Source: Bacillota bacterium
GTDB taxonomy: Bacteria; Bacillota; Clostridia; Oscillospirales; Oscillospiraceae
Direction of reading: 5' to 3'
NCBI GenBank assembly: GCA_029225225.1
Contig: JAQXWB010000096.1
Coordinates: forward strand, 1-40,801
DNA: 40,801 nucleotides
Position 1 is the stretch's first letter. Every line of letters starts with the position of its first letter. The translations under genes were made by a program, and so were the position numbers. Under the pieces are notes generated by a model. It made no database searches and was not told the origin of the DNA. It saw only the letters and a program-made list of their open reading frames with translations. Below, in pieces: positions 33,510-40,801 of this stretch.

Positions 33510-33919
33510 ATCAGCACCCCGTTGCAATGATCGATCTCGTGCTGGATGATCTGCGCCGTCCAGCCGGTAAAGGTTTTCAGCCGCGTTTGCAGCTCCGTGG
33601 TCTGATACTGCACCTTAATCTTTTGATAGCGCCTTGTCTTTCGCGGCCCGCCCGTCAGGGAAAGGCAGCCTTCCTCCGTCTCATATGCGCCCGACTGCTT
33701 GACGATCTCCGGATTCAGCATGGCCATATAGGTTCCCTCGTTATCAAATACGATCACCCGCTTGCAAACGCCGATCATATTCGCCGCCATACCCACACAG
33801 GTTTCCCTGTGCGCTTCCAAAGTGTCCAGCAAGTCCTGCACGGTCTGTAGATCCTCTTTCGTTGCCGGTATAGACTTCTGTGCAAGGAAAATAGGATCAT
33901 GCATCAGCTCTCTTACCAT
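33506..33919 (-). CDS. Peptide deformylase-like protein
   Basis: The 137-residue protein has motif 2 EGCLSL (C85) and motif 3 QHEIDH (H127, E128, H131), the metal-binding set of peptide deformylase. Motif 1 is VGMAANMIG, where the usual catalytic Gln is Met48. It ends soon after HCNGVLI, shorter than housekeeping deformylases. GGAGG lies 9 bases before the ATG at 33919. Metal binding should be intact but activity may be low or altered. Confidence 0.85.
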   Translation of the reverse strand: MVRELMHDPIFLAQKSIPATKEDLQTVQDLLDTLEAHRETCVGMAANMIGVCKRVIVFDNEGTYMAMLNPEIVKQSGAYETEEGCLSLTGGPRKTRRYQKIKVQYQTTELQTRLKTFTGWTAQIIQHEIDHCNGVLI

Positions 33920-33998
33920 ATACGATTTCCTCCCTGATGTTTCCGCCGTCTTTATCGGCTCCATTGTATTTCAATTCGACAACAAGCCCGCTTTCAGC

Positions 33999-34025
33999 GC
34001 CCTGCCGCGAGAGCAGGGCTTTTTT
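33999..34025 (+). terminator. Rightward intrinsic terminator
   Basis: GCCCTGC-CGCGAGA-GCAGGGC followed by six T residues. No + strand gene lies directly before it except the exonuclease at 32642, so it may end long read-through or antisense transcripts. A further inverted AAAACC...GGTTTT structure lies at 34053-34100. Confidence 0.7.
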
Positions 34026-34152
34026 GATCTGCCTGTTCGCTCATTTCATAGAAAAACCCTCACGCTCGGCGCAGTTTGCAGCCATGAGGAAAGAGGTTTT
34101 GTACTAAGGAACCTCTGAACAAATCAGCGGCTTGATTCATAGCTTCCCTAAT

Positions 34153-34656
34153 TCAAGATTGCTGTTCCCTGTACCATTGCAGAATCCCGGCAAGGTTTTC
34201 CGGGCTGACATAATTTTCGTCCCTACGCAGCAGCTCCAGCATCCGATCATCCTGCGCGGAGCGCTGCTTTTGGGAAGCAAGCCCCTTGATAAGCATGGAG
34301 ATCATCAGTTTATCCATACCCTTCAGCTTGCTGCGGTCAAAACCACCCTGGAGGGTGAATAGCGGGATGTCCGCAGGAATGGCAGTGACCTTTCGAACCT
34401 CGGAGATCAATGTTCCGGTATCACACAGCCCAACTCCGCAGGCAGCACAGAGGTCAAAATGCTTTGCGGCTTTGGAATAGCCTTTGACATGGCTTGCATG
34501 GATCCAGCCCAGATAGATCACCGAACTGCCGCCGGAGAGTTGGGCGTCGGCATCGTCAAGAGAATAAACGGGAAGGTCAAGCTTTTCCCCTAACAGCAGT
34601 GCGTATTGGCGGGTGTGACCGGTGTTGGATGTATAGACAATTGCAGTTGGTTTCAT
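34153..34656 (-). CDS. Flavodoxin-family protein
   Basis: The 167-residue protein has the FMN phosphate loop TSNTGHTRQYA (9-19) and a flavodoxin-like core with VIYLGWIHASHVKGY. A cysteine-containing LCAACGVGLCD segment follows. It likely carries electrons through FMN. It lies 21 bases after the PspC gene and may be in the kinase/regulator operon. Confidence 0.85.
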   Translation of the reverse strand: MKPTAIVYTSNTGHTRQYALLLGEKLDLPVYSLDDADAQLSGGSSVIYLGWIHASHVKGYSKAAKHFDLCAACGVGLCDTGTLISEVRKVTAIPADIPLFTLQGGFDRSKLKGMDKLMISMLIKGLASQKQRSAQDDRMLELLRRDENYVSPENLAGILQWYREQQS

Positions 34657-34677
34657 GTTACGTTTCTACCCTCCCAT

Positions 34678-34869
34678 TCAGACCATCGGATTGCGGGGAA
34701 TAATGATCGCGGCAATGAGATACGCCAGTATACCGCTGCCGCCCAAAGCGCAGAACAGCACCCAAGCCAGCCGCACCAGCGTAGGATCCATTCCGAAATA
34801 CTCGGCGATCCCGCCGCAGACCCCATCTACCATCTTATTCTTGTTGGATTTATAAAGCTTTCTTTCCAT
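34678..34869 (-). CDS. PspC-domain small membrane protein
   Basis: The 63-residue protein matches the PspC domain: KLYKSNKNKMVDGVCGGIAEYF then DPTLVRLAWVLF and a membrane helix ending AAIIIPRNP. AAAGGAG lies 10 bases before the ATG at 34869. PspC proteins sense or respond to envelope stress. It follows the response-regulator gene by 64 bases. Confidence 0.9.
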   Translation of the reverse strand: MERKLYKSNKNKMVDGVCGGIAEYFGMDPTLVRLAWVLFCALGGSGILAYLIAAIIIPRNPMV

Positions 34870-34933
34870 AGTCACTTCACTCCTTTGCATGATGATTGCA
34901 ATCGGCTTCCGAATACCGTCCCTCTTTCCAGCC

Positions 34934-35689
34934 TTATTCTACCGGTATCCCTTCATTCTCCAAAAAGTCCCGCCGGTACTGGGAGGGTGTGATACCCTCG
35001 GTCTTTTTGAACACCTTGGTAAACACCCGATAGTCGGCATAGCCGGACTGTTCGGATACTTCCGCGATGGATAAAGCGGTGGTCAGCAGGAGTTTTTTCG
35101 CCCGCTCCATGCGGAGGTTGGTCAGATACGTTAGGAAATTGACGCCGATTTCACTCTTGAATAACTGGCTGATATACTGTGGGTTCAGGTGAAATTCCTC
35201 CGCCAGCACGGACAGACTGATCTCCTCGGTCAAATGCTCCTGAAGGAATCGGGTAATCCCATGAATCGTCCGCTCCTCCTGTAGGTCATCCCGCCGGGAG
35301 ATACGTCGCCGGAATAGGGCAATTTTCAGATTGTCAATGCAGGTGCCGAACTCCTCATAGTTTACAGGCTTGAGGATATAATCCGTGATCTGGAGGCGCA
35401 GCGCTTCCCGACAGTAGGAAAAATCGTCGTAGCCGGACACGATGACAAAGGCGGTTTCCGGATGCTTGAGTCGCGACATTTGAATGACCTTCAGCCCGTT
35501 CATGATGGGAATATTGATGTCCATAATGGCGATGTCCGGTTGGAGACTGTCGATCTTCGAAAGCGCCTCCATGCCGTCGGCGGCTTCCCCCACCACCTCG
35601 CAGTCGTGGGCCTCCCAGTCAAAGAGCCGCTTGAAGCCCTCGCGGATCATGATCTCATCATCTACCAAAAGCACGCGCAATTTCTTCAT
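34934..35689 (-). CDS. Response regulator, YesN-like (receiver + AraC DNA-binding domain)
   Basis: The 251-residue protein has a receiver domain with D10/D11, phosphoacceptor D57 (AIMDINIPIMNG), S85 and K107 (LKPVN). The C-terminal AraC domain (about 150-248) has LSVLAEEFHLNPQYISQLFKSEIGVNF and AEVSEQSGYADYRVFTKVFKKTEGITPSQYRR. It overlaps the kinase gene by 4 bases. It is the likely binder of the shared site upstream of its own operon and of the DUF2975 gene. Confidence 0.94.
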   Translation of the reverse strand: MKKLRVLLVDDEIMIREGFKRLFDWEAHDCEVVGEAADGMEALSKIDSLQPDIAIMDINIPIMNGLKVIQMSRLKHPETAFVIVSGYDDFSYCREALRLQITDYILKPVNYEEFGTCIDNLKIALFRRRISRRDDLQEERTIHGITRFLQEHLTEEISLSVLAEEFHLNPQYISQLFKSEIGVNFLTYLTNLRMERAKKLLLTTALSIAEVSEQSGYADYRVFTKVFKKTEGITPSQYRRDFLENEGIPVE

Positions 35690-36990
35690 TTCGTTTCCTC
35701 CTTCAGCGGCAGCAGGATGTGAGCTGTCACGCCGCCCGTCTCATTTTCCGTATAGGACAGACCGTATTCCCTCCCGCAGAGCAGCTTGATGCGCTTCTGC
35801 ACATTCAGAATGCCGATGCTGTTGCCGCTGAGCTTCGGCGGCTGCTTGGCGTAGGCACGCAGCATTTCGTCAATGGCAGCTTTTCTGCCCTCAGCAAAGC
35901 CGCTGCCCGTATCACGGACGCAGATTTCCAGCCTGCCATCTCCGTCCTGCCGTGCGGAAATGCTCACCTCGCCTCGGTAGCCCTTGTTTTTCAGACCGTG
36001 GAGCAGGCTGTTTTCCACGATAGGCTGTAGGATAAAGTTCGGCACTTGGGCGCCGCCGAGGTCAGGATCAATGTCGTATTCGCACCGAAGCTCCGGGTAG
36101 CGGTAGCACATCAGCTCCATGTAGGCTTCCAGCAGCTCCATCTCATCGTCCAGCGTGACCATGGGGCGGTCCACCTTGACACTGCGCTGGAAGAAATCCA
36201 CCAGTCGCATCAGAAGATCTGCCACTTTCGTGTCACCGTTCAGTTGCGCCTGAATGCGGATGGTGTCCAGCGTATTGTAGAGAAAATGCGGATTTACTTG
36301 ACTTTTAAGGTAGAGCATGGACATCTTCTGTTCCGTCAGCTCTGCCCGCAGCGCCTCCGGGTTTTCCAGCGTCAGGTAGAAGGACAGGGTCATCAGGGTG
36401 ATGCCCATGCCGCTGATGAGCCAGGTGTGGTACAAACCCTGCAAAACGCATACCGTACATTCAATGGCAAGGGCGATTCCAATGGCGGATTTTTTCTTCT
36501 TGTCGATCTGCTTCCAATTCACAGCCAAAAGTCCGGCGCAGAGCAGCAGATAAAAGACCACGGCACCGTAGGGAACCAGCATATACAGTCCGGAGGAATA
36601 GTTTCCCTCAGGCGTCACCGTGTAGGAGATCGGCAGCAGGAAATTGCCCAGCAGCGCCACAGCCAGAAAAATCCCGGCAGGCCAGTCCAGCCGCCGTGGT
36701 TTCCCGGTCTCCTCCTCCACCAGAATGGCGATATACTGATAGAACAGAAAGATTACCAGCACCATGCTGCCCAAAAACAGCCGATGAACGGCATCGTTCA
36801 AAAAACGCGGTACGGTATCCAAATGATGCACCGTGTAGACAGTGATGCCGTCCAGAACCAGATGCGCCAGCACGGTTACCAGCAATACGGCAAAGGTTTT
36901 ATGCAGTGCCGCCTGCTCCTTCTCCGCTGAAAAATAAATATAAGCTACAAACGCCAGCACCAAAAACATGGCAATTTCCATCCGCAGCAT
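35686..36990 (-). CDS. Sensor histidine kinase, YesM/LytS-like
   Basis: The 434-residue protein has about seven membrane helices in residues 1-210, then a His_kinase domain with H235 (SQVNPHFLYNTLDTIRIQ) and a GHKL ATPase domain with PNFILQPIVENSLLHG, DTGSGF and GNSIGILNVQKRI. There is no large external sensor domain, so it may sense something within or near the membrane. It is first in the operon with the response regulator. Confidence 0.93.
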   Translation of the reverse strand: MLRMEIAMFLVLAFVAYIYFSAEKEQAALHKTFAVLLVTVLAHLVLDGITVYTVHHLDTVPRFLNDAVHRLFLGSMVLVIFLFYQYIAILVEEETGKPRRLDWPAGIFLAVALLGNFLLPISYTVTPEGNYSSGLYMLVPYGAVVFYLLLCAGLLAVNWKQIDKKKKSAIGIALAIECTVCVLQGLYHTWLISGMGITLMTLSFYLTLENPEALRAELTEQKMSMLYLKSQVNPHFLYNTLDTIRIQAQLNGDTKVADLLMRLVDFFQRSVKVDRPMVTLDDEMELLEAYMELMCYRYPELRCEYDIDPDLGGAQVPNFILQPIVENSLLHGLKNKGYRGEVSISARQDGDGRLEICVRDTGSGFAEGRKAAIDEMLRAYAKQPPKLSGNSIGILNVQKRIKLLCGREYGLSYTENETGGVTAHILLPLKEETK

Positions 36991-37012
36991 AGTCGCTCCC
37001 CCTTCTATCTTT

Positions 37013-37090
37013 ATGATAAGGCTTCTGTTCCGGTCCGAATAGGCAGAAACTTCAGAGGAATGTGCCTATTTTATAGGTGTTTCCATCATA
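37013..37090 (-). promoter_or_regulatory. Promoter and shared bipartite site of the kinase operon
   Basis: On the - strand CTATAAAATAGGCA is followed by 17 bases, then TGCCTAT (37069-37039 for the arms), then 20 bases, then TATCAT (37018-37013) as -10. The same arms and spacings occur at 40106-40050. The -35 is poor, as for activator-dependent promoters. A second TTGGAT/TATGAT pair with 17-base spacing lies further upstream (-10 at 37090-37085). Nothing else is assigned between here and 37258. Confidence 0.7.
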
Positions 37091-37258
37091 GCACAGAACC
37101 GCAAAAAATCCAACACGATTTGCGTTTCGACTGCTCTGCAATGTCCCCTATCGGCGGCAAAAAATGCTCGCTCCGACAGAGCTTCCGATGGTTCGTCGGA
37201 GCGGCACAAAGGGCTTCGCCGGTGAGTCAGCGAAACCCTTTCTGCTGCCGAAAAACTG

Positions 37259-37867
37259 TTATTCTCCTTTGCGCCGCCCCAGATAACGGAGAACCTGATG
37301 ACGGTAATCCAAATATTCCGCACCAAATGCAGCGGTCAGATAACGCTCCTCCTGCCGAATCTGCAAGTGCAGCATGACGATTGCAAAAACGGTGAGCATT
37401 CCTGTCAGCAAGTTACAATACATCAGGAATACACCGATGTACATCAGGTCGAAGCCGAGAAACGCAGGATTGCGGCTGTACCTGTAAATTCCGTCTGTCA
37501 CAAGCTTCGTTCCGCCTCCGTCCGGAATACCTGCCCGCCAACTGTCCTTCATGCAGAGAACGGAAAGCAGGAAGATCAAATCGCCAAGTATGCCGACGCA
37601 GAACCCGGTAAAGCGAGCGCTTGCAGGCAAATGACTCCAACCGAATCCGACGGACAGCAGTTGCGCGGGGATGATCCCCACGGTGGCAATCCCCATCAGT
37701 GTTTCTACGGTGTGCATCCGCGCGTCCTTTCCGCGTCCAATCTGCATGCTTCGGATGCCGCGGCGCTTTTGTCTCCACTGTTTCACAAGATAAATGCCAT
37801 AAAATACCGCCAAGACGAACAATGCCATGAGGCGGTAGGGTATGTATTCTTCTATTGGGAGCTTCAT
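37259..37867 (-). CDS. Isoprenylcysteine methyltransferase-like membrane protein
   Basis: The 202-residue protein has about five membrane helices and the ICMT/PEMT C-terminal signature GIYRYSRNPAFLGFDLMYIG...QIRQEERYLTAAFGAEYLDYRHQVLRYLG. Such proteins methylate a membrane-near substrate with S-adenosylmethionine. The bacterial substrate is unknown. It is a single gene. Confidence 0.87.
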   Translation of the reverse strand: MKLPIEEYIPYRLMALFVLAVFYGIYLVKQWRQKRRGIRSMQIGRGKDARMHTVETLMGIATVGIIPAQLLSVGFGWSHLPASARFTGFCVGILGDLIFLLSVLCMKDSWRAGIPDGGGTKLVTDGIYRYSRNPAFLGFDLMYIGVFLMYCNLLTGMLTVFAIVMLHLQIRQEERYLTAAFGAEYLDYRHQVLRYLGRRKGE

Positions 37868-37939
37868 TTCATATTCCTTCCTTTATTTTGAAAATATAGT
37901 CGTCCCGGGCAGCGGTAATGCGATAGGTCTCTCCTCCTA

Positions 37940-38467
37940 TTACAACGCAGAGGTTTCGTTTTCTCCGTCGCAGCAGGCTTCCATCGCCTCGCTCAGTTTT
38001 TCAACCATACATCCCTTGCTCTCATAGTACTGAAGCATCTCGTCAATTTTCCTTTTATCATAGCTGGTAATACAATCCGACAAAACATGAACGGCATAAC
38101 CCGCTTTGCTCATATTGTAGCAAGTGGATTTCACGCAAGCTACGGCATCGGCTCCCGCTATGAAAAACTCACGAATCCCGTTTTGATCTATGAAAGAAGA
38201 AAAGCCCTCGCTTGTCAGCGCATTTCCCTTTGTTTTTGTGAAAATGTTTTCGGAAATGACTTTCATATCCGAAACCAATTCGGCACCGTGCGTATCGGGC
38301 TTAAAGGTTCTCGTTCCTGCAGTGATATTATGATGCCGAATGTAAACGATGTGCATATCGTTGGCAGCAGCCCAATCAATGGCTCTGTTGATATTCTCGA
38401 TAATCTCCTTATAGTTCTTTGTAATATCATTCTGGATGTCGATTACGACCAATGCTTGATTCTTCAT
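37940..38467 (-). CDS. Isochorismatase-like cysteine hydrolase
   Basis: The 175-residue protein has D10 (VVIDIQND), K78 region (IFTKTKGNAL) and C111 in ADAVACVKSTC, the Asp-Lys-Cys triad of the family. Members hydrolyse nicotinamide, ureidoacrylate, isochorismate or related compounds. The start at 38467 has only an AAGAGAAAA-type weak ribosome site, so a start further upstream (38503) is possible. Confidence 0.85.
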   Translation of the reverse strand: MKNQALVVIDIQNDITKNYKEIIENINRAIDWAAANDMHIVYIRHHNITAGTRTFKPDTHGAELVSDMKVISENIFTKTKGNALTSEGFSSFIDQNGIREFFIAGADAVACVKSTCYNMSKAGYAVHVLSDCITSYDKRKIDEMLQYYESKGCMVEKLSEAMEACCDGENETSAL

Positions 38468-38514
38468 TGCATTTTCTCTTTTCTTCTTGTTTATTTGGCG
38501 CACCTTCGGTGCTA

Positions 38515-38539
38515 TAAAAAGCTATGAAAGCTTTTTATC
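38515..38539 (-). terminator. Stem-loop between DUF1905-fusion gene and isochorismatase gene
   Basis: Perfect 10-bp arms ATAAAAAGCT/AGCTTTTTAT around a 5-base loop. The T-rich arm can serve as terminator for the leftward transcript. A small GCACC-TTC-GGTGC hairpin adjoins it. Confidence 0.55.
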
Positions 38540-38599
38540 AAATTCAAGTATAAACGCTTCGTATTGATACAGGTAAATCGGATTTCATCATTCTCATTG

Positions 38600-39235
38600 T
38601 CAAGCGGCAAACACCTCAATATAACTTATCGTTTTCTTTGAATCAACATCTTTCACACCATAGAAGGAACCATTATACCAAACGATAAAGCGATTGTCGT
38701 TATTTACGATGCAGCACAGTGGCAATTGACCTGAGCCGCCTTTGGTATAAACCGCCTTCGACGCATAGGATATTCCATAATAGTCCAATGCTTCCAGTAT
38801 TTTTGACCACGATGCATGACCTTTTCCCATCCGTGCGACCACATCGGAAAGCGGCACACCGGCAAGCATTGCAACGCAGCAATGACCACAGAAGCCGGCT
38901 TGAATGGGGATTGTTTCAATACAGTCTATTTTCCGGATGGGATGCTCTTTGGAATATGGACTGTCATGATTGATTCTCGATAGTGTTTCCATCGGTTCCA
39001 TTCCAATTTCATATTCTACTTCAGGCGCAAGCGCCGACAGCGTTTTCTTCGTAATCGGGATGAAATATTTTCCATTTCCCTTGGGAATAAGTTTACATTC
39101 AAAAGACAGGTCAAGGATAGACACTCTGCATGGAATATTTCCCTTTCGCCCTGTCTCTTCCCACACGTTAAAAGGTATCTCGATCAATGCGCGACCGCCC
39201 TCAGTATATATGACCGCACGAAATCCATATATCAT
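38600..39235 (-). CDS. DUF1905 domain fused to C39-peptidase-like domain
   Basis: The 211-residue protein begins with a DUF1905-type beta-barrel (about 5-80: EIPFNVWEETGRKGNIPCRVSI...GKYFIPITKKTLSAL). A papain-like domain follows, with IQAGFCGHCCVAMLAGVPLSDVVARMGKGHASWSKILEALDYYGI resembling the C39 nucleophile helix. The expected catalytic His before the next strand is replaced (NRFIVWYN in place of a GHFVVLY-like motif), so peptidase activity is doubtful. The start is at the first ATG. It is not in an evident operon. Confidence 0.75.
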   Translation of the reverse strand: MIYGFRAVIYTEGGRALIEIPFNVWEETGRKGNIPCRVSILDLSFECKLIPKGNGKYFIPITKKTLSALAPEVEYEIGMEPMETLSRINHDSPYSKEHPIRKIDCIETIPIQAGFCGHCCVAMLAGVPLSDVVARMGKGHASWSKILEALDYYGISYASKAVYTKGGSGQLPLCCIVNNDNRFIVWYNGSFYGVKDVDSKKTISYIEVFAA

Positions 39236-39316
39236 TTGACCACCGATCCTTCACATATTTTGTTATTTACAAATTTCGATTTATGATTTTTGGTACGAGA
39301 CGTATTTTCGCCATGC

Positions 39317-39415
39317 TTACCTTGTCATCGCGAAGATGCAACGCCGGACGACAGTTTCCTTATCGGCATAAACAATTCTCTTTTCCATGCCGGCAGAATG
39401 CATCTCTTTATCCAT
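39317..39415 (-). CDS. Possible 32-aa ORF coupled to DUF2975 gene
   Basis: Its ATG overlaps the TGA of the DUF2975 gene (TGATG), the usual form of translational coupling. The peptide is MDKEMHSAGMEKRIVYADKE then TVVRRCIFAMTR. DUF2975 genes usually precede a small Cro/CI-type regulator; this peptide does not look like one. It could be a remnant or chance. Confidence 0.3.
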   Translation of the reverse strand: MDKEMHSAGMEKRIVYADKETVVRRCIFAMTR

Positions 39416-39999
39416 CAAATCAAAAAGGTCTTTCGTGTTGTATTATGCCCTTTCTCATCTCCATCAGAAGCCGGTGCATGACTTCTTTGCTCCAGCTCAG
39501 CGCCGTATCGGAAGATGAGGGAAGCCAAGATCAGAACGATACCGGTAACCACGCTCGGGAGATTGCTGACGTCGCCGCCTTGCTCCGCACCCAAACACGC
39601 CACGATGACGGATGCGATCACGACTGAAACAATGGGCATATAGATGCAGCGGATGCCCAGCCGCATGATGAGGTTCGCACCGTTTTCCGTAAAGGGCGTC
39701 CCCTCGGTCTGTTCGGTTTTGAAATACCGTCCGGCGAAGGTCAGTAAAATGGCGTCGGTGGTCAGGTAGACCAGATCAGAAAGCAGTACAGCCATGACCC
39801 TGTTCATATCTTCTCTGCCCGTAAAGAAGGGAATCGGCTCGCCAAAGAGGCTGAACACCTGACCGCCGCTGTACCGGACGATGGAGCACAGAACGCCCAC
39901 AGCGCAAAGGGATGCGCCTACAATACTAAATACCAGAGCTATTTTTGTGAGAATTTGAAAGACGCGAAAGGTCTTTTGTATGGTTTGCAGAGATTTCAT
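39415..39999 (-). CDS. DUF2975-family membrane protein
   Basis: The 194-residue protein has four membrane helices (about 15-45, 70-90, 115-135 and 145-165) with the DUF2975 layout, including LIMRLGIRCIYMPIVSVVIA and a GAELEQRSHAP tail like the family's YGxxLQxExDETL end. GGAGG lies 6-8 bases before the ATG. Its upstream region carries the same bipartite site as the kinase/regulator operon. Function of the family is unknown. Confidence 0.8.
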   Translation of the reverse strand: MKSLQTIQKTFRVFQILTKIALVFSIVGASLCAVGVLCSIVRYSGGQVFSLFGEPIPFFTGREDMNRVMAVLLSDLVYLTTDAILLTFAGRYFKTEQTEGTPFTENGANLIMRLGIRCIYMPIVSVVIASVIVACLGAEQGGDVSNLPSVVTGIVLILASLIFRYGAELEQRSHAPASDGDEKGHNTTRKTFLI

Positions 40000-40049
40000 G
40001 TTGTTTCCTCCTTATCAGAAATTTGCGTTTGTTCCCTGCTTACACCTAT

Positions 40050-40113
40050 ATTCTATCAGAGAATTTCGGCTGCATATAGGCACTTTTTGTATGCGTATGT
40101 GTCCGTTTTATAG
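40050..40113 (-). promoter_or_regulatory. Shared bipartite site and promoter of DUF2975 gene
   Basis: On the - strand CTATAAAACGGACA, 17 bases, TGCCTAT, 20 bases, then TAGAAT (40055-40050) as -10. Arms and both spacings match 37075-37013. The -35 position (TATATG) is poor, in line with an activator-dependent promoter. Confidence 0.7.
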
Positions 40114-40131
40114 ATGCGCAGCAAAGCCTTT

Positions 40132-40252
40132 CTATCTCACACGGAGCGTCAGATCGCTCTGATTTCCGGTGTACGCTTGAGTATCATGCAAACGTCGCCC
40201 ATTAACGATTACTTGCGCATTATGCGTATCATTTGAGCGAATAACCGTAGTA
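40132..40252 (-). pseudogene. Possible gene remnant (C-terminal ~40 codons)
   Basis: An open frame without a good start codon and ending in TAG reads like ordinary protein (IRSNDTHNAQVIVNGRRLHD, then TQAYTGNQSDLTLRVR). In-frame TGA lies just upstream. It may be the 3' end of a lost gene. The rest of 40253-40351 shows nothing. Confidence 0.25.
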
Positions 40253-40351
40253 TCTTGTGACGCACGTCACTCCTTGCCTTAAGCAATATCATTTTTGTTT
40301 CATTGCTCCGGCGTCCAAGCAGAGGTTTGCCTCAGTGCATATAAAATAAAG

Positions 40352-40385
40352 GAATCCCTGTCGAGCGGCTACTCAGCAGGGATTC
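40352..40385 (-). terminator. Terminator of the partial surface-protein gene
   Basis: GAATCCCTG/CAGGGATTC arms with a 16-base loop, followed on the - strand by CTTTATTTTAT and on the + strand by TTTTG, so it can work in both directions. It ends the gene at 40431. Confidence 0.8.
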
Positions 40386-40430
40386 TTTTGATTGATTTGA
40401 ATGCTTATTCGATACCGATGCTAAAAGAAC

Positions 40431-40801
40431 TTAGCCGAAGTAAGCAAGTGCGGCATTGCCATAGAGCATCAGGAATGCCATGCAGTTACCAAGCGCGTTA
40501 TCGGCTGTGTACTTGCCTGCCGCATAGGACTCGATGCTGTATACCGCGGTACCCTGCTCCACGCCATCGTAGTACAGAACCGCAGTTACAGGCACGCTCA
40601 TGTCATAGGACTTCAGTGTGTCTACCGTGATCTTGCATCTTGTTGCACTGTATTCCTGAATCTCAGAGCCGCTGAAGGTCTTTGTCTGTGTACCCAATAC
40701 AACATCTGTATAGGTGACTGCAACAGTAATCTTGCTGCGGTCGGTTCCGGAGGGAACATTGAATACATACTGCAGCTCGACCTTATCGCGCAGATCCAAT
40801 G
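40431..40801 (-). CDS. C-terminal part of a probable secreted or surface protein (5' end outside window)
   Basis: The frame is open to the window edge. The visible ~120 residues are beta-rich, with VELQYVFNVPSGTDRS, ITVAVTYTDVVLG and VPVTAVLYYDGVEQG, then a helix YTADNALGNCMAFLMLYG and NAALAYFG at the end. This pattern is common at the C-terminus of large Firmicutes surface proteins with Ig-like or BspA repeats. The ATG at 40799 is unlikely to be the true start. No sorting signal is seen. Confidence 0.6.
   Translation of the reverse strand, partial: LDLRDKVELQYVFNVPSGTDRSKITVAVTYTDVVLGTQTKTFSGSEIQEYSATRCKITVDTLKSYDMSVPVTAVLYYDGVEQGTAVYSIESYAAGKYTADNALGNCMAFLMLYGNAALAYFG

Overview
The window looks like the chromosome of a GC-rich, anaerobic, gut-type Clostridia bacterium (an Oscillospiraceae/Ruminococcaceae relative is my best guess). 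Signs are Gram-positive ribosome sites (AGGAGG type), two T-box leaders, ferredoxin-linked 2-oxoacid metabolism, a YesM/YesN-type two-component pair, a collagen-like/BspA-type surface protein, and many copies of a short intergenic repeat built on CATTGCGAG...CTCGCAATG. No tRNA, rRNA or CRISPR array was seen.

Region 1 (1-11921, all + strand) is a metabolic locus. After the 3' end of one acyl-CoA ligase come two paralogous proteins with the unusual order HTH-cupin-acyl-CoA ligase, each preceded by its own promoter, T-box leader and terminator. The second runs into a tightly packed set: P-loop ATPase, ferredoxin, 2-oxoacid:ferredoxin oxidoreductase alpha/beta/gamma (VOR type), omega-amidase-like hydrolase, and branched-chain aminotransferase. 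T-boxes switch genes on when a tRNA is uncharged, so I read this as an amino-acid-making route: carboxylic acid -> acyl-CoA -> (reductive carboxylation) 2-oxoacid -> amino acid, with the amidase pulling glutamine-dependent transamination. This direction is inference.

Region 2 (11930-18640) is a surface-protein phase switch. A large collagen-like protein with BspA-type repeats (12484-15591, -) has upstream a 245-bp segment bounded by perfect 20-bp inverted repeats. The segment holds a good promoter that now points away from the gene and straight into a terminator. A tyrosine recombinase gene lies next to it. This is the layout of an invertible promoter, here drawn in the OFF state. An IS1182-type element with an in-frame stop in its transposase sits just upstream of the recombinase.

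Region 3 (18640-19250) is non-coding and holds three tandem copies of a 131-144 bp unit whose stem keeps pairing through compensatory changes.

Region 4 (19250-28040, -) carries an AraC-type regulator, a small membrane protein, a double GNAT acetyltransferase, a five-gene overlapping operon (TetR, glyoxalase-fold protein, ABC ATPase, ABC permease, membrane-flavodoxin fusion), and a MarR-citrate synthase pair.

Region 5 (28285-33920) has recQ (+), another AraC-type regulator, an alpha/beta hydrolase overlapping a frameshifted CDP-alcohol phosphatidyltransferase, a DEDDh exonuclease (+), and a peptide deformylase-like gene overlapping a TIGR04076 protein.

Region 6 (34153-40801, mostly -) has a YesM/YesN-like kinase/regulator pair followed by PspC and flavodoxin genes, an ICMT-like methyltransferase, an isochorismatase-like hydrolase, a DUF1905/C39-like fusion, a DUF2975 protein, and the 3' end of a large probable surface protein. 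The kinase operon and the DUF2975 gene share a bipartite upstream site with identical internal spacing and identical distance to the -10 box, suggesting a small regulon.
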